Part shown: piece by piece, positions 1 through 6,759 of the stretch
Layout of the letters: the number at the start of each line of letters is the position of its first letter
How positions within the stretch are numbered: position 1 is the first letter of the stretch
NCBI GenBank assembly: GCA_044229235.1
Contig: JBGATH010000009.1
Span: 1-64,000 of the forward strand
Direction: 5' to 3'
DNA length: 64,000 nucleotides
Origin: UKL13-2 sp044229235
GTDB lineage: Bacteria > Pseudomonadota > Gammaproteobacteria > Burkholderiales > Usitatibacteraceae
Notes under the pieces: model-generated
What the model saw: the letters and a program-made list of their open reading frames with translations, nothing else
The model's database searches: none
What the model was told of the DNA's origin: nothing
Position numbers and translations under genes: made by a program

Positions 1-195
1 TACCAAAAGGGGGCGGTGGAGAACATGAACAAGCTGATCCGTCAATACATCCCGAAGGGCATGAGCCTGCGCAACGTCACCCAGGCTAAGCTCGATTGGG
101 TCGCCGAAGAACTCAACAACCGCATACGCTACCGCCTCGGCTGGCAAAGCCCGAACGAGCTACTATCCCGAATGACCGCCGCAACGACAAGTTGA
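1..195 (+). CDS. IS30-family transposase, C-terminal fragment
   Basis: An open frame runs in from the left edge and stops at 193-195, giving 64 residues. It contains the segment KGAVENMNKLIRQYIPKG followed by LDWVAEELNNR and LGWQSPNELL. These match the end of the DDE domain of IS30-family transposases, where the catalytic Glu lies in the ENxNxLIRQ motif. The enzyme would cut and join IS ends, but the DDE residues upstream lie outside the window, so intactness cannot be judged. No IS30-type terminal inverted repeat was recognised in the roughly 20 bases between the stop codon and a truncated dispersed repeat at 216-247. The element lies just beyond the 3' end of the dsr operon and marks its boundary. 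Confidence 0.85.
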   Translation, partial: YQKGAVENMNKLIRQYIPKGMSLRNVTQAKLDWVAEELNNRIRYRLGWQSPNELLSRMTAATTS

Positions 196-215
196 ATGCC
201 AACCTACCTTTCCGG

Positions 216-247
216 CCTGGAAGGCGCGCCAATGCTGGATTCTTGAT
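216..247 (-). repeat. Half copy of a dispersed palindromic element (copy E)
   Basis: The stretch GCGCGCCAATGCTGG plus flanks matches one arm of the copy near 46988-47055 (GCCGCGCCAATGCTGG). The other arm is absent where the IS30 fragment begins, so the element may have been truncated by the insertion. This is short similarity judged by eye. Confidence 0.4.
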
Positions 248-290
248 CGCAGAATTGCACGACTTTCGCGCCACCTGCCGCGCCTGGCCT

Positions 291-1085
291 TCAGGCGGAA
301 ATTGCCGCGGATGCCGCCGGTGCCGGCTGGTACCAGGCAAGCTGGTCGTGTAACCGCACCACATCGCCGACAATCGTCAGCGTTGGCGCATTGATGGTAA
401 TGGCAGACGCAAGGGCGGGCATGGTGGCGAGCGTCGCCGTGAGCGCGCGTTGGCGCACGGTGGTGCCGCGCTCGACCAGCGCGATCGGCGTGTCCGGCGA
501 CATGCCATGTGCAATCAATTGCCGGCATATTTCATTGATTGCGCCAAGCCCCATGTAGATCACGACGGTCTGGCGGGTGCGCGCAAGCGCCTGCCAGTCG
601 AGGTCGCTGCTGCCGTCCTTGAGATGGCCGGTGACGAACATCACGGACTGCGCATGGTCGCGGTGCGTGAGCGGAATGCCCGCGTAGCAGGAGATGCCGC
701 ATGCGGCGGTTATGCCGGGCACCACCTCGAACGCGATCCCGCACGCGGCCAGCGCCTCCATTTCCTCGCCACCGCGGCCGAAAATGAATGGGTCGCCACC
801 TTTGAGTCGTACGACAATGCGGTATTCCAGTGCCAGTTGGCCCAGCAGGGAATTTATGTCCTGTTGCGGCATCGAGTGATTGGCGCGCTGTTTGCCGGCA
901 TAAATGCGCCGCGCACCCGGGGCCACGCGCGCCATGACTTCCGGGGAGACGAGATTATCGTAGACCACGACTTCCGCCTCGCCCAGCAGGCGTGCCGCGC
1001 GCAAGGTCAGCAGTTCCGGGTCGCCTGGGCCGGCGCCGACCAGGTACACCGTTCCGGCATTGCGCGCGCCCATCATGACCCTCAT
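291..1085 (-). CDS. cobA: Uroporphyrinogen-III C-methyltransferase (SUMT)
   Basis: 264 aa, the normal length for single-domain SUMT. It methylates uroporphyrinogen III at C2 and C7 with SAM to give precorrin-2, the precursor of sirohaem. Visible motifs are VGAGPGDPELLTLRAARLL at the N-terminus (SAM-binding loop), VVYDNLVSP, RLKGGDPFIFGRGGEE and the central PGITAA. There is no CysG-type dehydrogenase/ferrochelatase domain, so later sirohaem steps must be encoded elsewhere. The start MRVMMGARNAG overlaps the stop of the upstream dsrR-like gene (TGATG), showing translational coupling. As the last gene of the dsr operon it would supply sirohaem for DsrAB, or its amidated form with DsrN. Confidence 0.93.
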   Translation of the reverse strand: MRVMMGARNAGTVYLVGAGPGDPELLTLRAARLLGEAEVVVYDNLVSPEVMARVAPGARRIYAGKQRANHSMPQQDINSLLGQLALEYRIVVRLKGGDPFIFGRGGEEMEALAACGIAFEVVPGITAACGISCYAGIPLTHRDHAQSVMFVTGHLKDGSSDLDWQALARTRQTVVIYMGLGAINEICRQLIAHGMSPDTPIALVERGTTVRQRALTATLATMPALASAITINAPTLTIVGDVVRLHDQLAWYQPAPAASAAISA

Positions 1086-1450
1086 CACCCTTTTGCACCG
1101 GGCCGGCCCGAGCACCCGCCGCCGCAGGCACTGCCACAACCACCGGCAAGCCCGGGCGCTGGCGCAACACCGGCGGGCACGAAGATGAAATTGAACGCGC
1201 CGGGTTCCAGTTCCACGTAGTCGAGTTCGATCCCGCTGAGGAGTGCAGTGCTGTGGTGCGAAATGACAATACGGATTCCCTCAACGGAAATCATGGTGTC
1301 GTTCTGGCGTTCGTCATCGAATCCCATTGCGTATTCGACTTCCCCGTCCGCGCCACGCCTGGCGGCAATGCGCAACGCCATGTCGGCGCTGTCTGCCGCG
1401 CGCGCGGCGCTGCGAATTTGTGCGGCAGCTTGTGGTGTCAGTCTGAACAT
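1085..1450 (-). CDS. dsrR: DsrR-like A-type (IscA/HesB) protein with degenerate cysteines
   Basis: 121 aa with the HesB/IscA fold signature: LTPQAAAQIRSAA at the start, LRIAARRGADGEVEYAMGFD in the middle, and IELDYVELEPGAFNFIFVPA. The Cys35 of canonical IscA (gGCsGf) is replaced here by Ala/Asp. The usual CxC pair is displaced into a Gly/Cys-rich tail, GGCGSACGGGCSG. Allochromatium DsrR, encoded in its dsr operon, is likewise an IscA relative without the scaffold cysteines and is reported to affect Dsr expression rather than carry a cluster. Position between the DsrC-like gene and cobA supports the assignment. The Cys-rich tail is unlike that description and could bind metal. Confidence 0.75.
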   Translation of the reverse strand: MFRLTPQAAAQIRSAARAADSADMALRIAARRGADGEVEYAMGFDDERQNDTMISVEGIRIVISHHSTALLSGIELDYVELEPGAFNFIFVPAGVAPAPGLAGGCGSACGGGCSGRPGAKG

Positions 1451-1474
1451 GTCGGCCTCATCCGGTGTCGCGGG

Positions 1475-1843
1475 TCAGTGCTCGCCCTTAGTTTTCAAAA
1501 GTCCAGCCAGGCGGTTACCCTGCTTCTGCGGGCCGCCGATCGGAAATAGTTCGTGCAGGTGATGATTGCTGCCGAGTGCCGGACCCCAGCGTTCGGCGAA
1601 ATGGCGGATCATCACACGCACCTGCGCCTGCACGCCGTGCGCATGCCAGTAATCGCGCAGGAACCGGATCACCTCCCAGTGCGCCGCGGTCAGTATCAGC
1701 CCCTCTTCGTGCGCCAGTGATTCGGCGAATTGTTCCGACCAATCGGCGAGGTTGCGCAGGTAGCCTTCCGCATCGGTTTCAATGGACCGGTCGCCGGCCT
1801 GCACCACGCGGCCTACCCATTCGGCATGGCTATGCGCACGCAT
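1475..1843 (-). CDS. DsrC-family paralogue lacking both C-terminal cysteines (RspA-type)
   Basis: 122 aa. The DsrC/TusE fold signature is clear: DAEGYLRNLADWSEQFAESL, LTAAHWEVIRFLRDYW, VRVMIRHFAERWG and HHLHELFPIGGP. The sulfur-carrying arm is lost. Canonical DsrC ends QACKIAGLPKPTGCV, whereas this protein ends QGNRLAGLLKTKGEH, so neither CysA nor CysB is present. Cysteine-less DsrC homologues have been set apart in the literature as RspA, proposed to be regulatory. The chosen ATG overlaps the 3' end of dsrN by 14 bases, and a longer upstream extension would lie entirely inside dsrN. Function in sulfur relay is excluded by the missing residues; a binding or regulatory role is inference. Confidence 0.85.
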   Translation of the reverse strand: MRAHSHAEWVGRVVQAGDRSIETDAEGYLRNLADWSEQFAESLAHEEGLILTAAHWEVIRFLRDYWHAHGVQAQVRVMIRHFAERWGPALGSNHHLHELFPIGGPQKQGNRLAGLLKTKGEH

Positions 1844-3266
1844 GGGAGGCCTTTCCGGCAACCGCCGCACACCCGGCAGTCCGCGCATTGTTCCGCAGCA
1901 GTGCCTGTTCTCGCACGAACGCCACAAATGGACGAACCCAGTGGTCGATGCCGCGCAGGTGCGCATACGAGGCCACGAGATTGTCGATGACGATGCCGTC
2001 GTGCCGACCGTCGACACCGTGGCCGCGCAACACGCGCCAGCCAAAGCGGGTATCGGCTGGCAGGTTTTCAAGGCTTGAATAATGGAATTCGTGGCCGCGC
2101 ACCGTCGCCCCGGCAAGTGGGCCCCACGGCAGGTTACCGCTGGAGCCGAGTTGCACATAGCCGCGCCCGACCGGGCGATCATGCATCACGGCATCACCGG
2201 GAATGACGCCGGCCATGTCGCAGGTGCGACCCCGCCAGGTGAGGCGCCGGGCGAGATACATCAGACCGCCACATTCAGCATAGGTGGGCAGGCCCGCGGC
2301 AATGGCATGGGCGATGGCCCGGCGCAAGGTGGCATTGCCTTCCAGTTCTCCCATGAACACTTCGGGAAACCCACCGCCGATTATCAGGCCGTCGATATCG
2401 GGCAGCGCCTGATGTTGCAAGGTATCGATGGTGACCAGCGTTGCACCAGCTTCCTCAAGGGCTGCCAGGTCCTCCGCGTAGTAGAAGCCGAACGCCTTGT
2501 CACGGGCGACGCCGATGCGCACCGGCGTCGCGCCGGTGCGAACCGGCGATCGCGCCGGTAGCGTTTCCCGCGTTGGTTGCGCCGATGCCGCGATCGCGAG
2601 AATGCGATCCAGGTCGACCTGGCCGGCAAGGATTTCACCGACCTGGACTGTTTTCCGGGCGGCATCGGCGAACTCCACGCTCGGCATCAGGCCGAGATGA
2701 CGCTCGTCGACAGCGAGCCTCGCATCCCGCTGCACGGCGCCGACCACCGGTATATTCGTATAGTGCTCGATCACCGCGCGCAGTTTGGACTCATGGCGCG
2801 CGCCGCCGAGGTTATTGAGGATCACCCCGGCGATGTCGAGTTCGCGGTCGAAAGCCTGGTAGCCGAGCAGCAGGGGCGCGATGCCGCGGGTCATTCCGCG
2901 CGCATCGATCACCAGCAGAACCGGCAGCTTCAATGCGTGCGCGACGGCGGCGTTGCTGTTGCCACCGGTGAGGTCAAGCCCGTCATAAAGGCCCTTGTTG
3001 CCTTCGACCAGGCATACGTCGGCACCGGCAGAATGCCTGACAAACGACGCGCGCATGGCGGATTCGTCGGTCAAATAGGGATCGAGGTTGTAGCAGTCGC
3101 GTCGGCTCGCGGCCGCAAGCCACATCGGGTCGATGTAGTCCGGGCCTTTCTTGAAAGGCTGCACCCGATGTCCCCGCGCGACCAGTGCAGCACACAGGCC
3201 CATCGTGATGGTGGTTTTGCCCGACGATTTGTGCGCAGCCGAGACGAGGATGCGGGGTAGTTTCAT
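1830..3266 (-). CDS. dsrN: DsrN, cobyrinate a,c-diamide synthase-like amidotransferase
   Basis: 478 aa, a CobB/CbiA-type protein. The N-terminus ILVSAAHKSSGKTTITMGL is the ATP-binding P-loop (DTBS-like domain). The C-terminal half has the class I glutamine amidotransferase core, with GLIIGGGFPEVF and the nucleophile region PTYAECGGLMYLA, and RGHEFHYSSLE. In sulfur oxidisers DsrN is thought to amidate sirohaem to the siroamide used by DsrAB. The ATG overlaps the stop of the upstream gene (ATGA), which fixes the start; the TTG five codons earlier is less likely. Its place in the dsr operon makes DsrN much more probable than a true cobalamin enzyme, and no other cobalamin gene apart from the shared cobA is present. 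Confidence 0.92.
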   Translation of the reverse strand: MKLPRILVSAAHKSSGKTTITMGLCAALVARGHRVQPFKKGPDYIDPMWLAAASRRDCYNLDPYLTDESAMRASFVRHSAGADVCLVEGNKGLYDGLDLTGGNSNAAVAHALKLPVLLVIDARGMTRGIAPLLLGYQAFDRELDIAGVILNNLGGARHESKLRAVIEHYTNIPVVGAVQRDARLAVDERHLGLMPSVEFADAARKTVQVGEILAGQVDLDRILAIAASAQPTRETLPARSPVRTGATPVRIGVARDKAFGFYYAEDLAALEEAGATLVTIDTLQHQALPDIDGLIIGGGFPEVFMGELEGNATLRRAIAHAIAAGLPTYAECGGLMYLARRLTWRGRTCDMAGVIPGDAVMHDRPVGRGYVQLGSSGNLPWGPLAGATVRGHEFHYSSLENLPADTRFGWRVLRGHGVDGRHDGIVIDNLVASYAHLRGIDHWVRPFVAFVREQALLRNNARTAGCAAVAGKASHACA

Positions 3267-4261
3267 CGCTTCGGTATCCAATCGGCAGGCCGCGCCCGCC
3301 AGAGGTCCGCGGCCAGCGCCTCCGCCTCAGCCATTCCGCGCACCTTGCCCAGCGCCCGCAGCGCGATGGCGGCCGTACCGACCACCGTCGCCTCGGCATA
3401 CTCATCGGCAATCTCACCCCGCCAAAAGTCGGCGAGTCGTGAGACATCCATGGATTCGTCGCGCAGATGGCGTGAGCCAAAGCGCGCCGGCCACTCGTCT
3501 TCGCTGGCAACGCCCGCGTGGACGATTTTTTCGAGACAGGGAGAATCGGGATTGCGCTCGGCTTCGCCGCCTTCCCCCTTGAATACGGACATGTGCGGCT
3601 GGCCGAGGAGCAGGGCGGCCCCCTGGTGAATGTCGCGATAGCCGGGATGGAATATGCCGTGCACGGTCACCGGCGCGTCGAACGGGTTGAGCATCCGCGC
3701 AACCGTGTTGATCGGCGAGCGCAGGCCGAGGACATTGCGCAAGTCGATCAGTTCATGCAGGCCGGGGGAGAGCGCGTCGAGCGCCATCGAGGCGAAGCCC
3801 GTTCGATCCAGCGAATCTGCCGCCGCCTGCAGGGTTGTGCTGTTTGCGAGTCCCAAGGCTGCAAGCGCCTGCTGGGCATAAACGCGACCATCCTTGCGCG
3901 CGACGATGCTGTGAAGGAACACCCGCACGCCGTTATTCGCGAGTAGCAACGCGCTGAGCAGAAACCACGGCAGCTGGCGACGTTTGCCGGCGTACGATGC
4001 CCAGTCGAGATCGACTTGAGGCCGGTCGGCCGGCACGTCGAGTGTGGACCTGGCCGCCAGTACGAACCCCGCCGTTTCCTCGGCGGTCTCCTCGCGTACG
4101 CGGATCAGCATCAGGAATGCGCCGATCTGCATCGGCAGCGCGTCGTCGGCGAGAATCATCTGCATGGCTGTGCGCGCCTGATCGACGGTCAGCGACTTCG
4201 CGCCTTTGCGGCCCTTGCCCAGGATGCGCACGTACTCGGCGAATGGGTGTTCCTGGCTCAT
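3263..4261 (-). CDS. TrpD2/YbiB-like glycosyltransferase-family protein in the dsr operon
   Basis: 332 aa, related to anthranilate phosphoribosyltransferase and specifically to the YbiB/TrpD2 group. It has an N-terminal helical domain (FAEYVRILGKGRKGAKSLT, MQIGAFLMLIRVREET), RSPINTVARMLNPF, and an acidic GEGGEAERNPD stretch. The glycine-rich PRPP loop GTGGD of true TrpD is not seen; SYAGKRRQLPW stands in that region. Phosphoribosyl transfer is therefore doubtful, and E. coli YbiB has been reported to bind nucleic acid. It lies between dsrP (22-base gap) and dsrN (4-base overlap), so it is co-transcribed with them. A related gene in this position is, to my knowledge, seen in some other sulfur-oxidiser dsr clusters, with no established role. 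Confidence 0.75.
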   Translation of the reverse strand: MSQEHPFAEYVRILGKGRKGAKSLTVDQARTAMQMILADDALPMQIGAFLMLIRVREETAEETAGFVLAARSTLDVPADRPQVDLDWASYAGKRRQLPWFLLSALLLANNGVRVFLHSIVARKDGRVYAQQALAALGLANSTTLQAAADSLDRTGFASMALDALSPGLHELIDLRNVLGLRSPINTVARMLNPFDAPVTVHGIFHPGYRDIHQGAALLLGQPHMSVFKGEGGEAERNPDSPCLEKIVHAGVASEDEWPARFGSRHLRDESMDVSRLADFWRGEIADEYAEATVVGTAAIALRALGKVRGMAEAEALAADLWRARPADWIPKR

Positions 4262-4283
4262 GCTCGGTCGGGCTCCGGGTGGG

Positions 4284-5468
4284 TCAATCCGCCGGCAGGC
4301 GATTGGGGGCGAGTGCGAACAGGCGAAGTGCAAGGGTGAGGATCGCGACGGCGACGGCGACGCCGCCCAGGCCGAGCAGCAGTTCGAAAGCAGTCGGCTG
4401 ATAATGGTGGACGACGCCATCGAAAAAGCTGCTGGTCTCGATGTAGCCGGGAAACAAGGATTGCGGATAGGCCTGGCCGCCGATAATGGTGACGTACATC
4501 TGGGCCAGTCCGCCCAGCACGACGCAAGCCGCCGCCACCACGGTGGCGCGCATGGATTGCCGAAACCTCGGCAGCAGGAGCAGCGCGATCGGTGTCAGGC
4601 TGCCGAGGGCAACCTGACCGAACCAGAACATCGCGGTGATCACGCCGCCATCGAGGAGGATGAAGCGCACGACCCCGTGGTGCTTGGTCATGTATGCGCC
4701 GGTCAGATGCAGGACGGCAACGAACCAGAGCCCCGTGACCATGAACACCACCAGCAGTCCGCGCAGCCGCATCATCATTGCCGGCGCAATTGTTTCGCCG
4801 GTCGCGCGCAGGACGGCAGCGAGGACGATGAGAAAGATCGCCGTGCCGTAGGCAAGCGACAGGGCGATGAACAACGGTGCGTACAGCGCTGAATCGTAGG
4901 CCTCGCGTGCAATCAGGAAACCGAAAATCGAGCCGGTGCCGGTGGTGAGCAGTATCCGCCAGCCGAATGCCAGAAACCCCGCCGGGCGGTTCCACCCCGC
5001 GCCTTCGCGCACCAGCAGCGTCCAGAGATACACCACGACGATCGCCATGAATCCCGAGTACAGGAAGATATTCCACGCGAAGATCGACTTGAAGTTGTAG
5101 TGGGTCATCGCGACGATCATACGATCGGGGCGGCCAAGGTCGAGCAACAGGACGCTCAGTCCACCCAGCAGCAGCGCCAGCGCCAGCACTGCCGACAGCG
5201 GCGCGAACGGCTTGTATTCGGACTTGCCGAACACCGAACCGATCGACGCGACATTGAGCGCGCCCGATGCGGCGACGATCAGGAATACCGCGAATACGTG
5301 CGGCAGGCCCCACACGATCTGGTTGTTCATGCCGGTGACGATGTGGCCGTGATGTTCCATGTTGTAAAAAGCCCAGGCGCCGCCGGCCAGCAGCACGCCG
5401 ATCACGCCAACCAAGATGGCAAGTGCTGGTCCGGCGGCGTCAACGGTCCGAAAAGTCAGTTTCATCAT
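4284..5468 (-). CDS. dsrP: DsrP, NrfD/PsrC-family membrane subunit of DsrMKJOP
   Basis: 394 aa, highly hydrophobic, with about ten predicted membrane spans, as is usual for NrfD/PsrC proteins. Recognisable segments include NQIVWGLPHVFAVFLIVAASG near the start and LDLGRPDRMIVAMTHYNFKS, the family's conserved DxGRP region. It is the integral membrane quinone-interacting subunit of the DsrMKJOP complex and pairs with the periplasmic ferredoxin DsrO. The start overlaps the dsrO stop within one base of 5468 (TGATG), so the two are translated together. In the oxidative pathway electrons would flow from sulfur oxidation towards the quinone pool through this module. The assignment rests on family features and on gene order. 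Confidence 0.93.
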   Translation of the reverse strand: MMKLTFRTVDAAGPALAILVGVIGVLLAGGAWAFYNMEHHGHIVTGMNNQIVWGLPHVFAVFLIVAASGALNVASIGSVFGKSEYKPFAPLSAVLALALLLGGLSVLLLDLGRPDRMIVAMTHYNFKSIFAWNIFLYSGFMAIVVVYLWTLLVREGAGWNRPAGFLAFGWRILLTTGTGSIFGFLIAREAYDSALYAPLFIALSLAYGTAIFLIVLAAVLRATGETIAPAMMMRLRGLLVVFMVTGLWFVAVLHLTGAYMTKHHGVVRFILLDGGVITAMFWFGQVALGSLTPIALLLLPRFRQSMRATVVAAACVVLGGLAQMYVTIIGGQAYPQSLFPGYIETSSFFDGVVHHYQPTAFELLLGLGGVAVAVAILTLALRLFALAPNRLPAD

Positions 5469-6277
5469 CAGAGCCCTTCGTAGCGCACGCCGGTGTCGAG
5501 TTGCAGATCGGCGCGCACCTGGTGGCTGGCGACCGTCGCGATACGCCGCGAAATCTCGCTGTCAGGATTGTTGAGATCGCCGAAAAGTATGGCCTCGTGG
5601 CCTGCCGCCTTGCACGCTTCAACGCACGCGGGTTTCTGGTCGCGGTCGATGCGTTGCACGCACATGGTGCAACCTTCGACGCACCCCTTGCCGCGCGGCA
5701 CATCGGACTTCTGTCCCGTTACAGGCTCATGCACGAACGAACGCGCCTTGTAGGGGCAAGCCATTACACAGTAGCGGCAGCCGATACAGGTATGCCGATC
5801 CACCAGCACGATTCCATCCGCGCGTTTGAACGAGGCGCCGGTCGGACAGACATCGACGCAAGGCGGGTCGGCGCAGTGCTGGCACATCATCGGCATCGAC
5901 GCCGTGCGGCCGGTATGCAGGTTCTTGATGTCGATCTTTCGAATCCACTGCGAATCGGTCTCGCGCGTGCCGCCTTGCAGACCGTTCTCTGTATTGCACG
6001 CCGTCACACAATCGGTGCAGCCGCTGGCGCACCTGGTGGTGTCGATCAGCATTCCCCAGCGGACGGATTTGCCGGCCGCCTGATCTGCGGGCTTGGCTGA
6101 CGCAATCTCAATCAGGCGAATGCCGGGCGCAATCAGCACCCCGGCGAGCGCGCCCGCCGCGATGCCGATGAATCCGCGGCGAGACAACTTGCGGTCGCCG
6201 GCGCCCTGGTCAACGCCGGCAGCGGAATCCGCCACATCAGGCGCCATGCGGGTTTCGCGCGGGTCGGAGGTGCTCAT
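5468..6277 (-). CDS. dsrO: DsrO, Tat-exported ferredoxin subunit
   Basis: 269 aa. Residues 31-60 form a Tat signal, with the twin-arginine motif SRRGFIGIAAG and a hydrophobic stretch. The mature part carries multiple [4Fe-4S] motifs of the DmsB/PsrB kind: CASGCTDCVTAC, CQHCADPPCVDVCPTGAS, CIGCRYCVMACPYKAR and CVEGCTMCVQRI. The protein transfers electrons in the periplasm between the triheme DsrJ and the membrane protein DsrP. It lies between dsrJ (4-base overlap) and dsrP (overlap). The start codon at 6277 was chosen because it falls in the ATGA overlap with dsrJ and leaves a sensible n-region before the Tat motif. Confidence 0.95.
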   Translation of the reverse strand: MSTSDPRETRMAPDVADSAAGVDQGAGDRKLSRRGFIGIAAGALAGVLIAPGIRLIEIASAKPADQAAGKSVRWGMLIDTTRCASGCTDCVTACNTENGLQGGTRETDSQWIRKIDIKNLHTGRTASMPMMCQHCADPPCVDVCPTGASFKRADGIVLVDRHTCIGCRYCVMACPYKARSFVHEPVTGQKSDVPRGKGCVEGCTMCVQRIDRDQKPACVEACKAAGHEAILFGDLNNPDSEISRRIATVASHQVRADLQLDTGVRYEGL

Positions 6278-6756
6278 CGCTTGCCTACGACGGTGTCTTG
6301 CGCGGACACCGCTACCGCCGGCGCCATCTTTGGCGAGGCGCTGTGACATTCGAAGCAATCGAGCGTGACGCCGGCATAGGCGTGACAGCTTCTGCAAAAG
6401 TTATCGGCTTCGGCGATGACGCTGCCGGTCTTCTTGCTGGCGTGGCAGTTGATGCAGCCGGCGAGGCTGAATCGCGGTGTCCGGATTCCCTGCCGCACGG
6501 TGTCGTCGCGCTGATGTTTAAGCAGGTCCATGTGATTCTTGCGCATGAACGCGGGATCAGCCACACATTTCGCGCCTTCCCCCTTTTCGATCACGGGCAG
6601 TGGTACGCGCCCATTTGCGCGCGGCTGGTCTGACGCCAGAGACGGACCTGCCGCCATGATCGCCATCAGCAGGGCCATCAGCGTCGCCAGCGCACCACAA
6701 CCCCGCTGGCAGGAGCCAGGGTGCGACTTGATTGCGTCGGCGGACGTCACTGGCAT
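6274..6756 (-). CDS. dsrJ: DsrJ, triheme cytochrome c
   Basis: 160 aa. There is an N-terminal hydrophobic segment (about residues 22-40, ending PSLAS) that acts as a signal or anchor. Three haem c motifs follow: CINCH, CRSCH and CFECH, the number and spacing expected for DsrJ. In purple and colourless sulfur bacteria DsrJ is the periplasmic cytochrome of DsrMKJOP, with one haem having an unusual ligand set. A Cys at about residue 64 (GAKCVADPAF) is in the region where the unusual Cys ligand is described, but this cannot be proved here. It sits 3 bases after dsrL and overlaps dsrO. Confidence 0.93.
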   Translation of the reverse strand: MPVTSADAIKSHPGSCQRGCGALATLMALLMAIMAAGPSLASDQPRANGRVPLPVIEKGEGAKCVADPAFMRKNHMDLLKHQRDDTVRQGIRTPRFSLAGCINCHASKKTGSVIAEADNFCRSCHAYAGVTLDCFECHSASPKMAPAVAVSAQDTVVGKR

Positions 6757-6759
6757 GCC

